A DNA stretch of 64,000 nucleotides, taken from the NCBI RefSeq assembly GCF_002845985.1, contig NZ_PDFK01000006.1, forward strand, positions 124,001-188,000. The letters are read 5' to 3'. Every line of letters starts with the position of its first letter. The first letter of the stretch is position 1. The position numbers and the translations under genes were made by a program. The notes beneath the pieces were generated by a model. The model saw only the letters and a program-made list of their open reading frames with translations. It made no database searches and had not been told where the DNA came from. Below, in pieces: positions 34,213 to 42,704 of this stretch. Source of the stretch: Lysinibacillus fusiformis (lineage in GTDB: Bacteria > Bacillota > Bacilli > Bacillales_A > Planococcaceae).

Positions 34213-35733
34213 TTAAGCTTTTACAACTTCTTTTTTCATTGTTTTGTTTTTAGCAAGATTTACATGCCAAGAAAGTGCTTCCTCTAAAAGATGAGGCGTT
34301 TGGTGGTTACCTGTTGCCTCAACTGCACGGTTGTAGTAATCCCATAATTGTTCTTTGTAATCTGGATGTGCACAGTTTTCAATAATTAAAGGTACACGCT
34401 CTTTTGGTGCAAGACCACGTAAGTCAGCAATACCTTGCTCTGTTACAATTACATCCACATCATGCTCAGTGTGGTCAACATGAGAAACCATTGGCACAAT
34501 CGATGAAATAGCTCCACCTTTTGCATATGATTTTGTAACAAAAATACCAAGACGTGCGTTACGTGCAAAGTCTCCTGAACCACCGATACCGTTCATCATA
34601 CGTGTTCCAGATACATGTGTAGAGTTAACGTTACCATAGATATCTAACTCTAAAGCCGTATTAATTGAGATTAGTCCCAAACGACGTATAAGTTCTGGGT
34701 GGTTAGAAATTTCTTGTGAACGTAAGCAAATTTTATCGGCATATTTTTCTAAATTGCCGTATACTTTCTTCTGTAATTCCTCAGTCAGTGTAATGGAAGT
34801 AGCAGCAGCAAATTTAACTTTACCTGCATCAATCAGGTTAAATACTGCATCTTGCAGTACTTCTGATGCCACAATGAGATCTTCGAATTCAGAATCTGCG
34901 AAACCATCTAGTACAGCGTTTGCTACAGAACCGACACCAGATTGTAAAGGCATTAATTGTTTTGTTAGACGACCTGCTTTAATTTCATCACTGAAGAAGT
35001 TTAATAAAATGTTAGCCATTGTTTGTGTTTCTTCATCTGGTGGAACGATTAATGAAGGGGCATCTGGCTCTTCAGAAATAACAATTGCTTTAATTTTAGC
35101 TGGATCAACTTTGATACCAATTTCACCAATGCGTTGCATAGCATTGGTCATTGGAATTGCTTCACGATTACCTTGTTCACCTGGAACATAAATATCGTGG
35201 ATACCAATTAAAGCTTCTGGGTGAGAAATGTTTAACTCGATAATAATATTTTCTGCATATTCTGCAAAAATTGGTGAGTTACCTACAGAGTTTGTTGGAA
35301 TGATTAATCCATCTTCAGTAATTGCAACAGCTTCAAGAATTAGATATTTAATTGGCCCAATAATTCCTTGACGTACTAGCTCAGCGTTATGAGAAAGATG
35401 AGCATCTACATATAAGACATCTCCAGAATTAATTAAATTACGGATACCTGCGTCCCCCTGGAATGGTCCACGTTTACGAATTGCACCAGCTTCTGCTAAG
35501 TACTTATCTACTTCTGGTCCTAATGATGCACCTGTATATACATCAATCTTGAATTCTTCATTTTTCGCGCGCTCAACTAATGCCATTGGCACAACTTTTG
35601 CGTCCCCAGCACGAGTAAAACCGCTCATCCCAACTACATCACCGTTAGAAATAAGTGCTGCTGCTTCTTCAGCAGTAACAATTTTACTCTCAAGTTCTTT
35701 TAAACCTAGGCGTTTTTGAACATTTGCATCCAT
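34213..35733 (-). CDS. Succinyl-CoA:acetate CoA-transferase / acetyl-CoA hydrolase family
   Basis: 506-residue class I CoA transferase of the Cat1/Ach1 type. GMSGFTRAGDAKVVP near the N-terminus, PLQSGVGSVANAVLDG, the catalytic-glutamate region ASEVLQD (about 289-295) and GIGGSGDFARNA are the family's hallmarks. It likely moves CoA between succinyl-CoA and acetate, allowing acetate activation or disposal; strict hydrolase activity is unlikely by family. ATG 35733 follows GGGGAGG. A candidate cre site lies 30 bp upstream of the start, consistent with carbon catabolite control. Confidence 0.85.
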   Translation of the reverse strand: MDANVQKRLGLKELESKIVTAEEAAALISNGDVVGMSGFTRAGDAKVVPMALVERAKNEEFKIDVYTGASLGPEVDKYLAEAGAIRKRGPFQGDAGIRNLINSGDVLYVDAHLSHNAELVRQGIIGPIKYLILEAVAITEDGLIIPTNSVGNSPIFAEYAENIIIELNISHPEALIGIHDIYVPGEQGNREAIPMTNAMQRIGEIGIKVDPAKIKAIVISEEPDAPSLIVPPDEETQTMANILLNFFSDEIKAGRLTKQLMPLQSGVGSVANAVLDGFADSEFEDLIVASEVLQDAVFNLIDAGKVKFAAATSITLTEELQKKVYGNLEKYADKICLRSQEISNHPELIRRLGLISINTALELDIYGNVNSTHVSGTRMMNGIGGSGDFARNARLGIFVTKSYAKGGAISSIVPMVSHVDHTEHDVDVIVTEQGIADLRGLAPKERVPLIIENCAHPDYKEQLWDYYNRAVEATGNHQTPHLLEEALSWHVNLAKNKTMKKEVVKA

Positions 35734-35762
35734 AAAAAAATCCTCCCCTAAATAATTTTGAT

Positions 35763-35776
35763 GGAAACCGATTACA
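35763..35776 (-). promoter_or_regulatory. Candidate cre (CcpA) site
   Basis: GGAAACCGATTACA fits the consensus TGWAANCGNTNWCA at all but the first defined position. It lies 30-43 bp upstream of the CoA transferase start. The rest of the interval to 36045 has no gene. Confidence 0.5.
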
Positions 35777-36045
35777 AAACTAGAAAAAACATTTGAGAAT
35801 TTTCTGTTTATTCAGTTGTAGTATGACTCCAACCATTTGAATAATACTATCACCAAATTGTCACAAAAACTTTAGAATTAGCATTAAATTGAGTAAAAAA
35901 AGGAAAATCGAGCATTAAGATGATTTTTCGACAGAGAAAACGTTTTATTGTAGAGTTGTATAAAATTAGAAAATTTCCACATTAAAAACTGTGTCAAAAT
36001 TGTTAATGGAGGGGAGAGAAGTGGTCTCTTTTAACGTAAAAAAGA

Positions 36046-36080
36046 ACAGCGAACAATTCATAAAATTGCTCGCTGTCTGT
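36046..36080 (-). terminator. Terminator after the LytTR gene
   Basis: ACAGCGAACAATT (36046-36058) pairs with AATTGCTCGCTGT (36064-36076); the mismatch is G-U on the minus strand, where a T run follows (36038-36044 read in reverse). Confidence 0.85.
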
Positions 36081-36085
36081 CCATA

Positions 36086-36745
36086 TTAAAAACCTAGAGA
36101 ACGACGGAAGTAGCTTGCATAGCGTTGGCTAACAGGAATGCGCGTACCATCTTTCATAATTAATAAAAACGTTGAGTGTGAATCTGGTTGAATTTCATCG
36201 ATGAAGTCAATGTTAACGATATAAGAGCGGTGACAACGAATAAATGAGTCAGGTGCTAAAAATAGCTCTAGATCACTTAGGTTCAAACGGTGATAACCTT
36301 CACGAGTCATTGTTTTAACAAATGTTTTACGGAGTTGAGTTTCTAAATAAATCACTTGATCATGTTTGATTGGGTACCAGCAATCATCAATTTTGATGGT
36401 AATATAATTTGTTAAGAATGCTGATGGTTTTTGCGGGAAGATAGCAGTAATAGCTCCTTTAGTTTCGCCTTCCTCCATTAAAGGAATACTCATTCCATAG
36501 TAAGCGACACCAAAAACATCAGGTTCGATGTATGAGCTGATTTTTTGACCATAGCTAAGTGCTTTGTGTGCGGCTGAACCTTCTTTAATCGGATCACCTG
36601 GCTTAATTTTTAAATCAACTTTTTTGCTTGGCTGGTAATACAAATATTCATTTGTATCAGAGATAGCAATGGATGTATTCTCAGGGAAGAACTCCTTAAT
36701 TATCTCCATTATTTCTTCTATTTGTTTTGGATCCACTTTAAACAC
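36086..36745 (-). CDS. LytTR-domain regulator with PAS-like sensor region
   Basis: 219 residues. The C-terminal LytTR DNA-binding domain (about 118-218) is clear: QVIYLETQLRKTFVKTM, FIRCHRSYIVN, IPVSQRYASYF. The N-terminal half (about 1-112) is not a receiver domain; it resembles a PAS-like ligand-sensing fold (TSIAISDTNEYLYYQPS, GVAYYGMSIPLMEEGETKGAITAIFP). So this is a one-component regulator, not a two-component one. ATG 36745. It lies upstream of, and in the same direction as, the CoA transferase gene, but a terminator separates them. Target unknown. Confidence 0.82.
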   Translation of the reverse strand: MFKVDPKQIEEIMEIIKEFFPENTSIAISDTNEYLYYQPSKKVDLKIKPGDPIKEGSAAHKALSYGQKISSYIEPDVFGVAYYGMSIPLMEEGETKGAITAIFPQKPSAFLTNYITIKIDDCWYPIKHDQVIYLETQLRKTFVKTMTREGYHRLNLSDLELFLAPDSFIRCHRSYIVNIDFIDEIQPDSHSTFLLIMKDGTRIPVSQRYASYFRRSLGF

Positions 36746-37014
36746 CTCGTCTAAACTTTTAAAAATAGTATTATCATCTATTTTACTACATATCCATATA
36801 AATTATATAGAGAAGATTTAGGAATAAAATAGAAAAATGTCGATTGACTCATTAAAATGGTGTAAGATGTCTTGTATAATTTGTAAATAAATTTATATAA
36901 TGACTAATTTTTTTTAATAGGTATATGGTAAAATCTAATTGTTAGGAATAAGTTTACGAGGTTTCTACTATGCGTATGTGATAAATTAGAACTAGAGTAG
37001 CAAGTAAAATGTGG
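36746..37014. other. Gene-free AT-rich interval
   Basis: No reading frame is supported. The 13-mer ATATGGTAAAATC occurs at 36923-36935 and again at 37033-37045, 110 bp apart; in each copy TAAAAT could serve as an extended -10. TATAAT near 36874 could be a further -10. Confidence 0.4.
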
Positions 37015-37044
37015 TTGAAAGGAAATCGCAGAATATGGTAAAAT
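37015..37044 (+). promoter_or_regulatory. Candidate promoter upstream of the AraC gene
   Basis: TTGAAA (37015-37020), 18-base spacer, TAAAAT (37039-37044). If used, the AraC gene has a leader of about 180 bases, within which I see no riboswitch. Confidence 0.4.
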
Positions 37045-37229
37045 CCACTGTATAGTCTATTTTTTTTAGATTTGGTGTTTTAGTTGGGTTATTTTTGAGT
37101 TATTTTTAATAAAAAATTGTGAAATAGGACTCAGTTCTTATATTGAATAAGCAAATACTATTTTCTTATTTTTAATTCGTTGGGATTGGTGTCAGATTTT
37201 GTCATGCAATTCGTGCACTCTGAGGAAAG

Positions 37230-38036
37230 ATGGGGAAGATTATGCAACTACATCAACATTCTATGTCAGAAACGATATCCAAAAGATACTTCCAAGAAAT
37301 CGATAATATTAATCAATATATCGGTGTCGAAGAATTTTTTAATATTGAGTCGAAATTAATATTTGAAATTTACCATTTAGAATCTACCAAAGCGAAAAAG
37401 TCTTTGCATGAGTTAATTGATATTCTTTCAATCCGTTTTGGTAAGCAGGTTATTAAAATTGTTCGAAGTTATTTTTCCGTTTTATCATCAATTGTTGCCC
37501 GTAAACTGCTGGACAATCAAGTACCTTCGAAAAAAGCCTTTGCTTTTAATATTGCTTGTAACGATATGATAGAAAATCAGATGAAAGACGCAGAGTTTTT
37601 ACAATTTGCGGATGATTTAATTGATTTCTTTGTTTACTTTATTGCAGATCGCAAACAACCGACTTTCCGACATCAGACGGTCAACAAAGTAATTATGTAT
37701 ATAAATGATGAACTTGAGAATGATTTAACTGTAGAAAGTATCGCTAATAACTTTCATATCAGTACTAGTCACTTATCACGTATTTTCAGAGAACATGTAG
37801 GTATTACATTAGTTGAGTATTTAAATGTTCGACGTGTAGAAGAATCACAATACTACTTACGACATACAAATAAAAGTATTACATCTATCTCAGATCAGTT
37901 CCATTTCTGTAACCAAAGTTATTTCACTCGTATTTTTAAAAAATATACAGGTGTTACACCAAAGCATTTCAGAGATGAACTTCATCATGAATTTTATCGT
38001 TTTGAAATGGCAGAGACTGAATTACAGAATGTTTAA
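37230..38036 (+). CDS. AraC-family transcriptional regulator
   Basis: 268 residues with the two-helix-turn-helix AraC domain at the C-terminus (about 150-255): LTVESIANNFHISTSHLSRIFREHVG and SITSISDQFHFCNQSYFTRIFKKYTGVTPKHFRD. The N-terminal 140 residues are helical and lack a cupin signature, so the signal is unknown; this layout is common in Bacillus stand-alone AraC regulators. ATG 37230 sits directly after GAGGAAAG; an in-frame ATG at 37242 is an alternative. Single gene ended by a terminator. Confidence 0.85.
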   Translation: MGKIMQLHQHSMSETISKRYFQEIDNINQYIGVEEFFNIESKLIFEIYHLESTKAKKSLHELIDILSIRFGKQVIKIVRSYFSVLSSIVARKLLDNQVPSKKAFAFNIACNDMIENQMKDAEFLQFADDLIDFFVYFIADRKQPTFRHQTVNKVIMYINDELENDLTVESIANNFHISTSHLSRIFREHVGITLVEYLNVRRVEESQYYLRHTNKSITSISDQFHFCNQSYFTRIFKKYTGVTPKHFRDELHHEFYRFEMAETELQNV

Positions 38037-38055
38037 ATTTTGAGCATAAGATGTG

Positions 38056-38099
38056 AAAAGGTGCGAACGTTTAGCATGGCTAAAGCTCGCACCTTTTTT
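38056..38099 (+). terminator. Terminator after the AraC gene
   Basis: AAAAGGTGCGA (38056-38066) pairs with TCGCACCTTTT (38087-38097), with an inner TTTAGC/GCTAAA pairing, then T residues. Confidence 0.9.
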
Positions 38100-38200
38100 A
38101 CGAACAACTGCGGTCTAAATTAGTAGCACTTGCTATTTGATAAAGGTAGAGCCTATAAGGTATACTTCACAGTAGTTGATAAATTATAGTAGGTGGAAAA

Positions 38201-38962
38201 ATGAAAAATTTGAAACTCTTTTCAATGCTTGGTCTAGCAGTTTTTGTGCTTAGTGGCTGTCAAGCAGTGCAAAACAAAGAAGGTTTTTTCTATAGTATCT
38301 TTGTAAAACCTATGGAATTTTTACTGGAGTTTTTCGGGAATGATATCTTTTCAGGAAGCTATGGTTTAGCAATCATTGCGATCACGGTTCTAATTCGTTT
38401 AGTTTTAATGCCGATTATGTTAAAAAACTATCGTCAGCAGCAATTGATGAAAACGAAAATGGATGCGTTCAAGCCTGAAATGGAAGCCGTTCAGAAAAAA
38501 ATGAAGGAAGCTAAGACAAAAGAAGAGCAAACACAATATCAACAAGAAATGATGGCTCTCTATCAAAAGCATGGCATTAATCCACTTAACATGGGTTGCT
38601 TACCGATGTTAATTCAAATGCCAATTATTATGGGACTTTATTTCTCGATTTTGTATTCTGCGGATGTAAAATCACATGAGTTTTTATGGTTTAGTTTAGG
38701 GTCACCTGATATCGTTATGACCATTATTGCAGGGATTGTTTACTTAGTCCAAGCGCGTGTATCATTATGGACTGTACCTGAGCAACAAAAGGCTCAAATG
38801 AAAATGTTTATTTATATTTCTCCAATTATGATTGTCTTTATCTCAATGTCTTCTATGGCAGCTCTACCTCTGTATTGGTCTGTCAGTGGTGCATTATTGA
38901 TTATTCAAACATATATTGGGCGTAAATATTATTCGGAGCATCCCGAAAAAGCAAAAAAATAA
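38201..38962 (+). CDS. yidC: YidC/Oxa1-type membrane protein insertase
   Basis: Lipoprotein-type YidC of Gram-positive bacteria, inserting and folding membrane proteins with or without SecYEG. The signal ends in a lipobox LSGC (about 17-20); five membrane segments follow, with the conserved arginine in TVLIRLVLMP (about 63-72) and the charged cytoplasmic hairpin (about 83-118, KMKEAKTKEEQ). It is not next to rnpA/jag, so it corresponds to the second paralogue (YidC2, YqjG). I see no MifM-like leader peptide in the 164 bp upstream. Ends at a strong terminator. Confidence 0.93.
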   Translation: MKNLKLFSMLGLAVFVLSGCQAVQNKEGFFYSIFVKPMEFLLEFFGNDIFSGSYGLAIIAITVLIRLVLMPIMLKNYRQQQLMKTKMDAFKPEMEAVQKKMKEAKTKEEQTQYQQEMMALYQKHGINPLNMGCLPMLIQMPIIMGLYFSILYSADVKSHEFLWFSLGSPDIVMTIIAGIVYLVQARVSLWTVPEQQKAQMKMFIYISPIMIVFISMSSMAALPLYWSVSGALLIIQTYIGRKYYSEHPEKAKK

Positions 38963-38972
38963 ATTAAACAAT

Positions 38973-39003
38973 GTCGAGGCGCCTCTGTTGCCTCGACTTT
39001 TTT
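38973..39003 (+). terminator. Terminator after yidC
   Basis: GTCGAGGC (38973-38980) pairs with GCCTCGAC (38990-38997), then six T residues. The AGGAGGT of the next gene starts immediately after, so some read-through may express it. Confidence 0.9.
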
Positions 39004-39017
39004 AGGAGGTCAGCAAG

Positions 39018-39266
39018 ATGAACAGAAAGTGGCTAGTATCTATTCTTGTTGCAATTTTTAGTATTGCGGCACTCGTATTTATTATTATAGGGAAATTTAA
39101 TTTTGCCGTACTTGCGATGACGATTATGTTCGCTTTATCAAATGGGTTTAGAGCTAAAAGTTTTGCAGAGCAGGGCTATGTAAAAGAAGCAAAGTGGATG
39201 AAGTATATGGCAATCTTTTTTGCTATTGCTTCAATAGCAGTATTTGTCATTGTTCTAACAGACTAA
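39018..39266 (+). CDS. Small two- to three-span membrane protein
   Basis: 82 residues: hydrophobic segments at about 5-25 and 27-42 and again at 62-80, separated by a basic/polar loop (FRAKSFAEQGYVKEAKWMKY). I recognise no named family. ATG 39018 follows AGGAGGT by 7 bases. It has no obvious promoter of its own, and probably depends on read-through from yidC. Function unknown. Confidence 0.72.
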   Translation: MNRKWLVSILVAIFSIAALVFIIIGKFNFAVLAMTIMFALSNGFRAKSFAEQGYVKEAKWMKYMAIFFAIASIAVFVIVLTD

Positions 39267-39419
39267 ATAAATATTTACATGGGAAATTCACACCTGAAAA
39301 TGTGAACAGTGCTAAAATAAGATTATAACGAGTAATACAAAAAAATGGGTATTTTCAGGATGGCATGTTTTCAGAGCAATATCCTTGTTGTACCTGATAT
39401 TTTAAAAGGGGCATAAATA

Positions 39420-40202
39420 GTGAAAAACAATCGTCTTCCGCTCATCATAGGTGCTTTGATTTCTATCGCGTTAATCGCAGCTATTTTTGTAGTCTATAAC
39501 TATAAAAATGATCAAGTAAATAGTGCGACTGATGAGCAACCAAAAACAACAGAAACAAACGACTCTACAGAGAAAGACTCTTCTGTAACAGAGGAGCCAG
39601 ACAATACACCTGAAACACCTGCAGAATCAGAGCAGCAACCTGACGAAAACGGTTATCTACCAAATCAAACATTACCTACTGAACCAACCTACATAAATGG
39701 TATTTTGCTAGCAAATAAAATATATCCACTTCCTTCTACCTTTGCACCTGAAGAAAATCCAGAGGCACGACAAGCTCTAAATCAGATGTTAGCTGCCGCC
39801 AAGCAACAAGGATTTGATTTAGTTGCATTTAGTGGGTATCGTTCTTTTGAATATCAAACAAAACTTTATGATAACTATGTAAAACGTGATGGACAAGCAG
39901 CAGCAGATCGATACAGTGCTCGACCAGGCTATTCCGAACACCAAACAGGCTTAGCGTTTGATATAGGAGAGCGTGGAAAAGAGGATGTATGGCTGACAGC
40001 AGAATTTGGAGAAACGCCAGCAGGACAATGGCTATTTGCGCATGCTCAAGAGTATGGTTTTATTTTACGTTTCCCACAAAATAAAGAAGATATTACAGGT
40101 TATATGTATGAATCTTGGCATTATCGTTATGTAGGCAAAGATATTGCAAAAGAGATTACAAAGCAAAATATTACGTTGGAAGAATATTTAGGAGTGAAAT
40201 AA
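39420..40202 (+). CDS. VanY-family D,D- or L,D-carboxypeptidase (M15B)
   Basis: Membrane-anchored peptidoglycan carboxypeptidase. An N-terminal membrane segment (about 6-27) is followed by an acidic Thr/Glu/Pro-rich linker (about 30-80) and an M15B peptidase domain. Zinc-site motifs: SEHQTGLAFDIG (SxHxxGxAxD, about 170-181) and ESWHYRYVG (ExxH, about 229-237). It trims stem peptides of cell-wall precursors or mature wall; whether it cuts D-Ala-D-Ala (VanY, DdcY) or L-Lys-D-Ala (LdcB) cannot be read. GTG 39420 follows AAAGGGG. Nothing vancomycin-resistance-like is adjacent. Confidence 0.87.
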   Translation: MKNNRLPLIIGALISIALIAAIFVVYNYKNDQVNSATDEQPKTTETNDSTEKDSSVTEEPDNTPETPAESEQQPDENGYLPNQTLPTEPTYINGILLANKIYPLPSTFAPEENPEARQALNQMLAAAKQQGFDLVAFSGYRSFEYQTKLYDNYVKRDGQAAADRYSARPGYSEHQTGLAFDIGERGKEDVWLTAEFGETPAGQWLFAHAQEYGFILRFPQNKEDITGYMYESWHYRYVGKDIAKEITKQNITLEEYLGVK

Positions 40203-40206
40203 AAAG

Positions 40207-40243
40207 GGAAGAGATGCGGTTCACTATGAACAGGCTCTCTTCC
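40207..40243. terminator. Terminator between convergent vanY-like and cls genes
   Basis: GGAAGAGA (40207-40214) pairs with TCTCTTCC (40236-40243), inner GTTCA/TGAAC, with A-rich and T-rich flanks on either side. Confidence 0.75.
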
Positions 40244-40252
40244 TCTTTATTT

Positions 40253-41710
40253 TTATAAAATAGGTGTTAATAAACGTGAAATGGATTCTTTAAATTTAAT
40301 AAGTGCTGAGCGGTTTTTATACATTTCCCATGTTAATTCCGTACAATCAAAAATATCCTTTTCAAATAGCTCTGCAAGTTGGTGCGATATGTTTGCATCA
40401 TAGATGAAGGCATTGACTTCAAAATTCAGACTGAAACTTCGGACATCGATATTAGCTGTTCCGACAGTCGATGCCTCGTCATCAATAATAATGGTTTTGG
40501 CATGGATAAAGCCTTTTTCATAAATGTAGACTTTCGCTCCTGCACGTAATAACTGACCGGCATAGGAATAAGTAGCCCAATAAACGAACATATGGTCAGG
40601 TTTGTTAGGAATCATAATGCGCACATCAATGCCCGACAATGTTGCGATTTTAATGGCGTCTAAGAAGCTTACATCTGGGATAAAATAAGGTGTTTGAATA
40701 TAAATATATTTTTTCGCCATATTAATAAGTTTTAAATAACCAATCTTAATTTGTTCCCAGTCTGAGTCTGGTCCACTTGAAACAATCTGTAAGCCAACAT
40801 CACCCTTTTGCGGGATAGCAGGGAAGTAGCGATCAGAGTAGCCCATTTTCTGCTGTGCACTTGCTTGATTCCAATCGAGTAAAAAGCGAGTTTGCAGTGG
40901 ATGCACCGCACTTCCTTCAATTCGCAAGTGAGTGTCTCTCCAATAACCGAATTTTTTTTGTAGCCCAAGATATTCATCACCGACATTAAAGCCACCAATA
41001 TAGCCAATTCGACCATCAATGACAACAATTTTACGGTGATTCCTAAAATTTAGACGGGGATTGAGAAGTGGCAAAATGGATGGGAAGAAAACTTCTACTT
41101 CACCTCCAGCATTCAGCAATTCTTTAAAATGACGCTTTTTTACATTACGTGAGCCCATCTCATCATAGAGTAGACGTACCTTGACACCTTGTTTTGCTTT
41201 TTTAATCAGTGCATTCACGATACGTGTACCTAAGTCATCTAGACGGAAAATATAATACTGAATGTGGATATGATCTTTAGCTGCTTCAATATCTTTTAGG
41301 AGTTGTTCAAATTTATTGGCACCATCATCGAAAATATCTAAATGGTTGTCTTGTGTTAATACCGCATTGTTTGTTCTAAGGTGCATATAAATCATTTCTT
41401 GATAATTTTCTGCGTTTGCAATGCGAAACTCAAATGTTTCACTGCGAATGGCTTCCATTTGATAGCTAATGAGGTTATCTATCCCGATATCCTTACGCCC
41501 TTCCCAACGAAATAAATGCTTTCTTCGTAACTGCCTTCCAAGTAATAAGTACAAAATAAATCCAACTAATGGCAAGAAAAATAATACAAGAATCCATGCC
41601 CATGTAGAGGTAGCATCTTTACGTTCTAAAAAAATGATGGTCATGGCTAATAAAATATTAAAAAACAAGGTTAAAGGGACTAAATATTCTATGTCTGTAA
41701 AAATGCTCAT
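40253..41710 (-). CDS. cls: Cardiolipin synthase
   Basis: Membrane phospholipase-D family enzyme that condenses two phosphatidylglycerols into cardiolipin. Two N-terminal membrane segments (about 8-26 and 35-56, the PLDNc domain) precede two HKD motifs: HRKIVVIDGRIGYIGG (first) and HAKTIIIDDEASTVGTAN (second). I start at ATG 41710 with AGGTG upstream; the ATG 11 codons earlier has no ribosome binding site. 485 residues is typical of ClsA. Single gene. Confidence 0.92.
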   Translation of the reverse strand: MSIFTDIEYLVPLTLFFNILLAMTIIFLERKDATSTWAWILVLFFLPLVGFILYLLLGRQLRRKHLFRWEGRKDIGIDNLISYQMEAIRSETFEFRIANAENYQEMIYMHLRTNNAVLTQDNHLDIFDDGANKFEQLLKDIEAAKDHIHIQYYIFRLDDLGTRIVNALIKKAKQGVKVRLLYDEMGSRNVKKRHFKELLNAGGEVEVFFPSILPLLNPRLNFRNHRKIVVIDGRIGYIGGFNVGDEYLGLQKKFGYWRDTHLRIEGSAVHPLQTRFLLDWNQASAQQKMGYSDRYFPAIPQKGDVGLQIVSSGPDSDWEQIKIGYLKLINMAKKYIYIQTPYFIPDVSFLDAIKIATLSGIDVRIMIPNKPDHMFVYWATYSYAGQLLRAGAKVYIYEKGFIHAKTIIIDDEASTVGTANIDVRSFSLNFEVNAFIYDANISHQLAELFEKDIFDCTELTWEMYKNRSALIKFKESISRLLTPIL

Positions 41711-41804
41711 TCCTACACCTGCCTTTACTATTGTTAACAACATACATAAGTATAGCCTACTTCAAAAGAAGAAAGAAGATATGAAATCTAGCTAGGTAGG
41801 AAAA

Positions 41805-41836
41805 GGATTATCTCTTCGATTTGTAAGGGATAATCC
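41805..41836 (-). terminator. Terminator after the YwqG gene
   Basis: GGATTATCTCTT (41805-41816) pairs with AAGGGATAATCC (41825-41836), and TTTTCC follows on the minus strand. Confidence 0.82.
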
Positions 41837-41847
41837 GCATGTTTTCG

Positions 41848-42642
41848 TTAGTAATTTTCCCATTGAAATAAAATATCGGAAAAATCCTTTTGAAGAAGCT
41901 TTTCTCGGTTAATAAAAAACTTGCCAACACCGCAATCTGCCCACATAATTCCTAATTCATCATGAGAGTCAATTTGTAATAATAAGACATTATAGCGCTG
42001 AAGTAGCAAGGACTCTTGATGAATATCCTCATTTAAATAATAAGCATAGCCACCAATTTTAGCTCCCGCTCCTAGGAAGTGTTGCAAATAAATCTCTTGC
42101 ACATCATCCATTTGGGAGGATAGGAGGAAGGGAAGGTGACGTTGTGCTCGATAATCTAGTGCAGAAATGGGTTCCTGTGTTAGCTGAAATTGTAAAGCTA
42201 ATTCCTGACGAATAGGGAAGCCATCTAATGTAGTCGGTATAGAAAAGTGTGCCTGTTGAGAGTGGGCTGCACTGTCATTAACAGTTGGATAAAATCTTAC
42301 TTTATAAAATTGCTGAAAAATGTCTTCGTAATAATTGACAGTAGTAGTTTTAAAAGTATTGGCTGAAATAAAAAACTGCAGTAATCCCCTTGAAGGAAAA
42401 CCTAGTAGTGGTGGGATTTCGGCAAAATTAATTTGAGCTAATAATCTCATTGGCTCCCCTGTTAAATCTTTTGGATAGGTTTGAAAAGAGGGGAGATAGG
42501 GTTCGCCAGCAAATTTACTTTCAGTTAACGTAGTTGAACGTTGGTATGGCTGAATAATGATTGTTGAAAGTAGCGTGTCTTCGATTTCTGAGCGAAAAGC
42601 TTCTAGCTCTTTAGGAAGTAAAAAATTGGTTGCTTTGTTCAT
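41848..42642 (-). CDS. YwqG-family (DUF1963) protein
   Basis: 264-residue cytoplasmic protein of the DUF1963/YwqG family. SKFAGEPYLPS, MRLLAQINFAEIP, GLLQFFIS and the late GGYAYYLNED / LLLQIDS / GIMWADCGVGKFFI are the recurring family blocks. Family members are often near contact-dependent toxin genes and the structure is known, but the molecular function is not established. ATG 42642. It lies 62 bp downstream of the following MFS gene on the same strand and could be co-transcribed with it. Confidence 0.87.
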   Translation of the reverse strand: MNKATNFLLPKELEAFRSEIEDTLLSTIIIQPYQRSTTLTESKFAGEPYLPSFQTYPKDLTGEPMRLLAQINFAEIPPLLGFPSRGLLQFFISANTFKTTTVNYYEDIFQQFYKVRFYPTVNDSAAHSQQAHFSIPTTLDGFPIRQELALQFQLTQEPISALDYRAQRHLPFLLSSQMDDVQEIYLQHFLGAGAKIGGYAYYLNEDIHQESLLLQRYNVLLLQIDSHDELGIMWADCGVGKFFINREKLLQKDFSDILFQWENY

Positions 42643-42704
42643 GCAAACCCTCCGAATATCTCTCTAGGTCTTTAAAGTATAACAAGTTACGGTATAGTGA
42701 GAAT

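Noticed and set aside
34754-35191. 145-codon open frame opposite the CoA transferase
   Set aside because: Shadow of a well-supported gene on the opposite strand.
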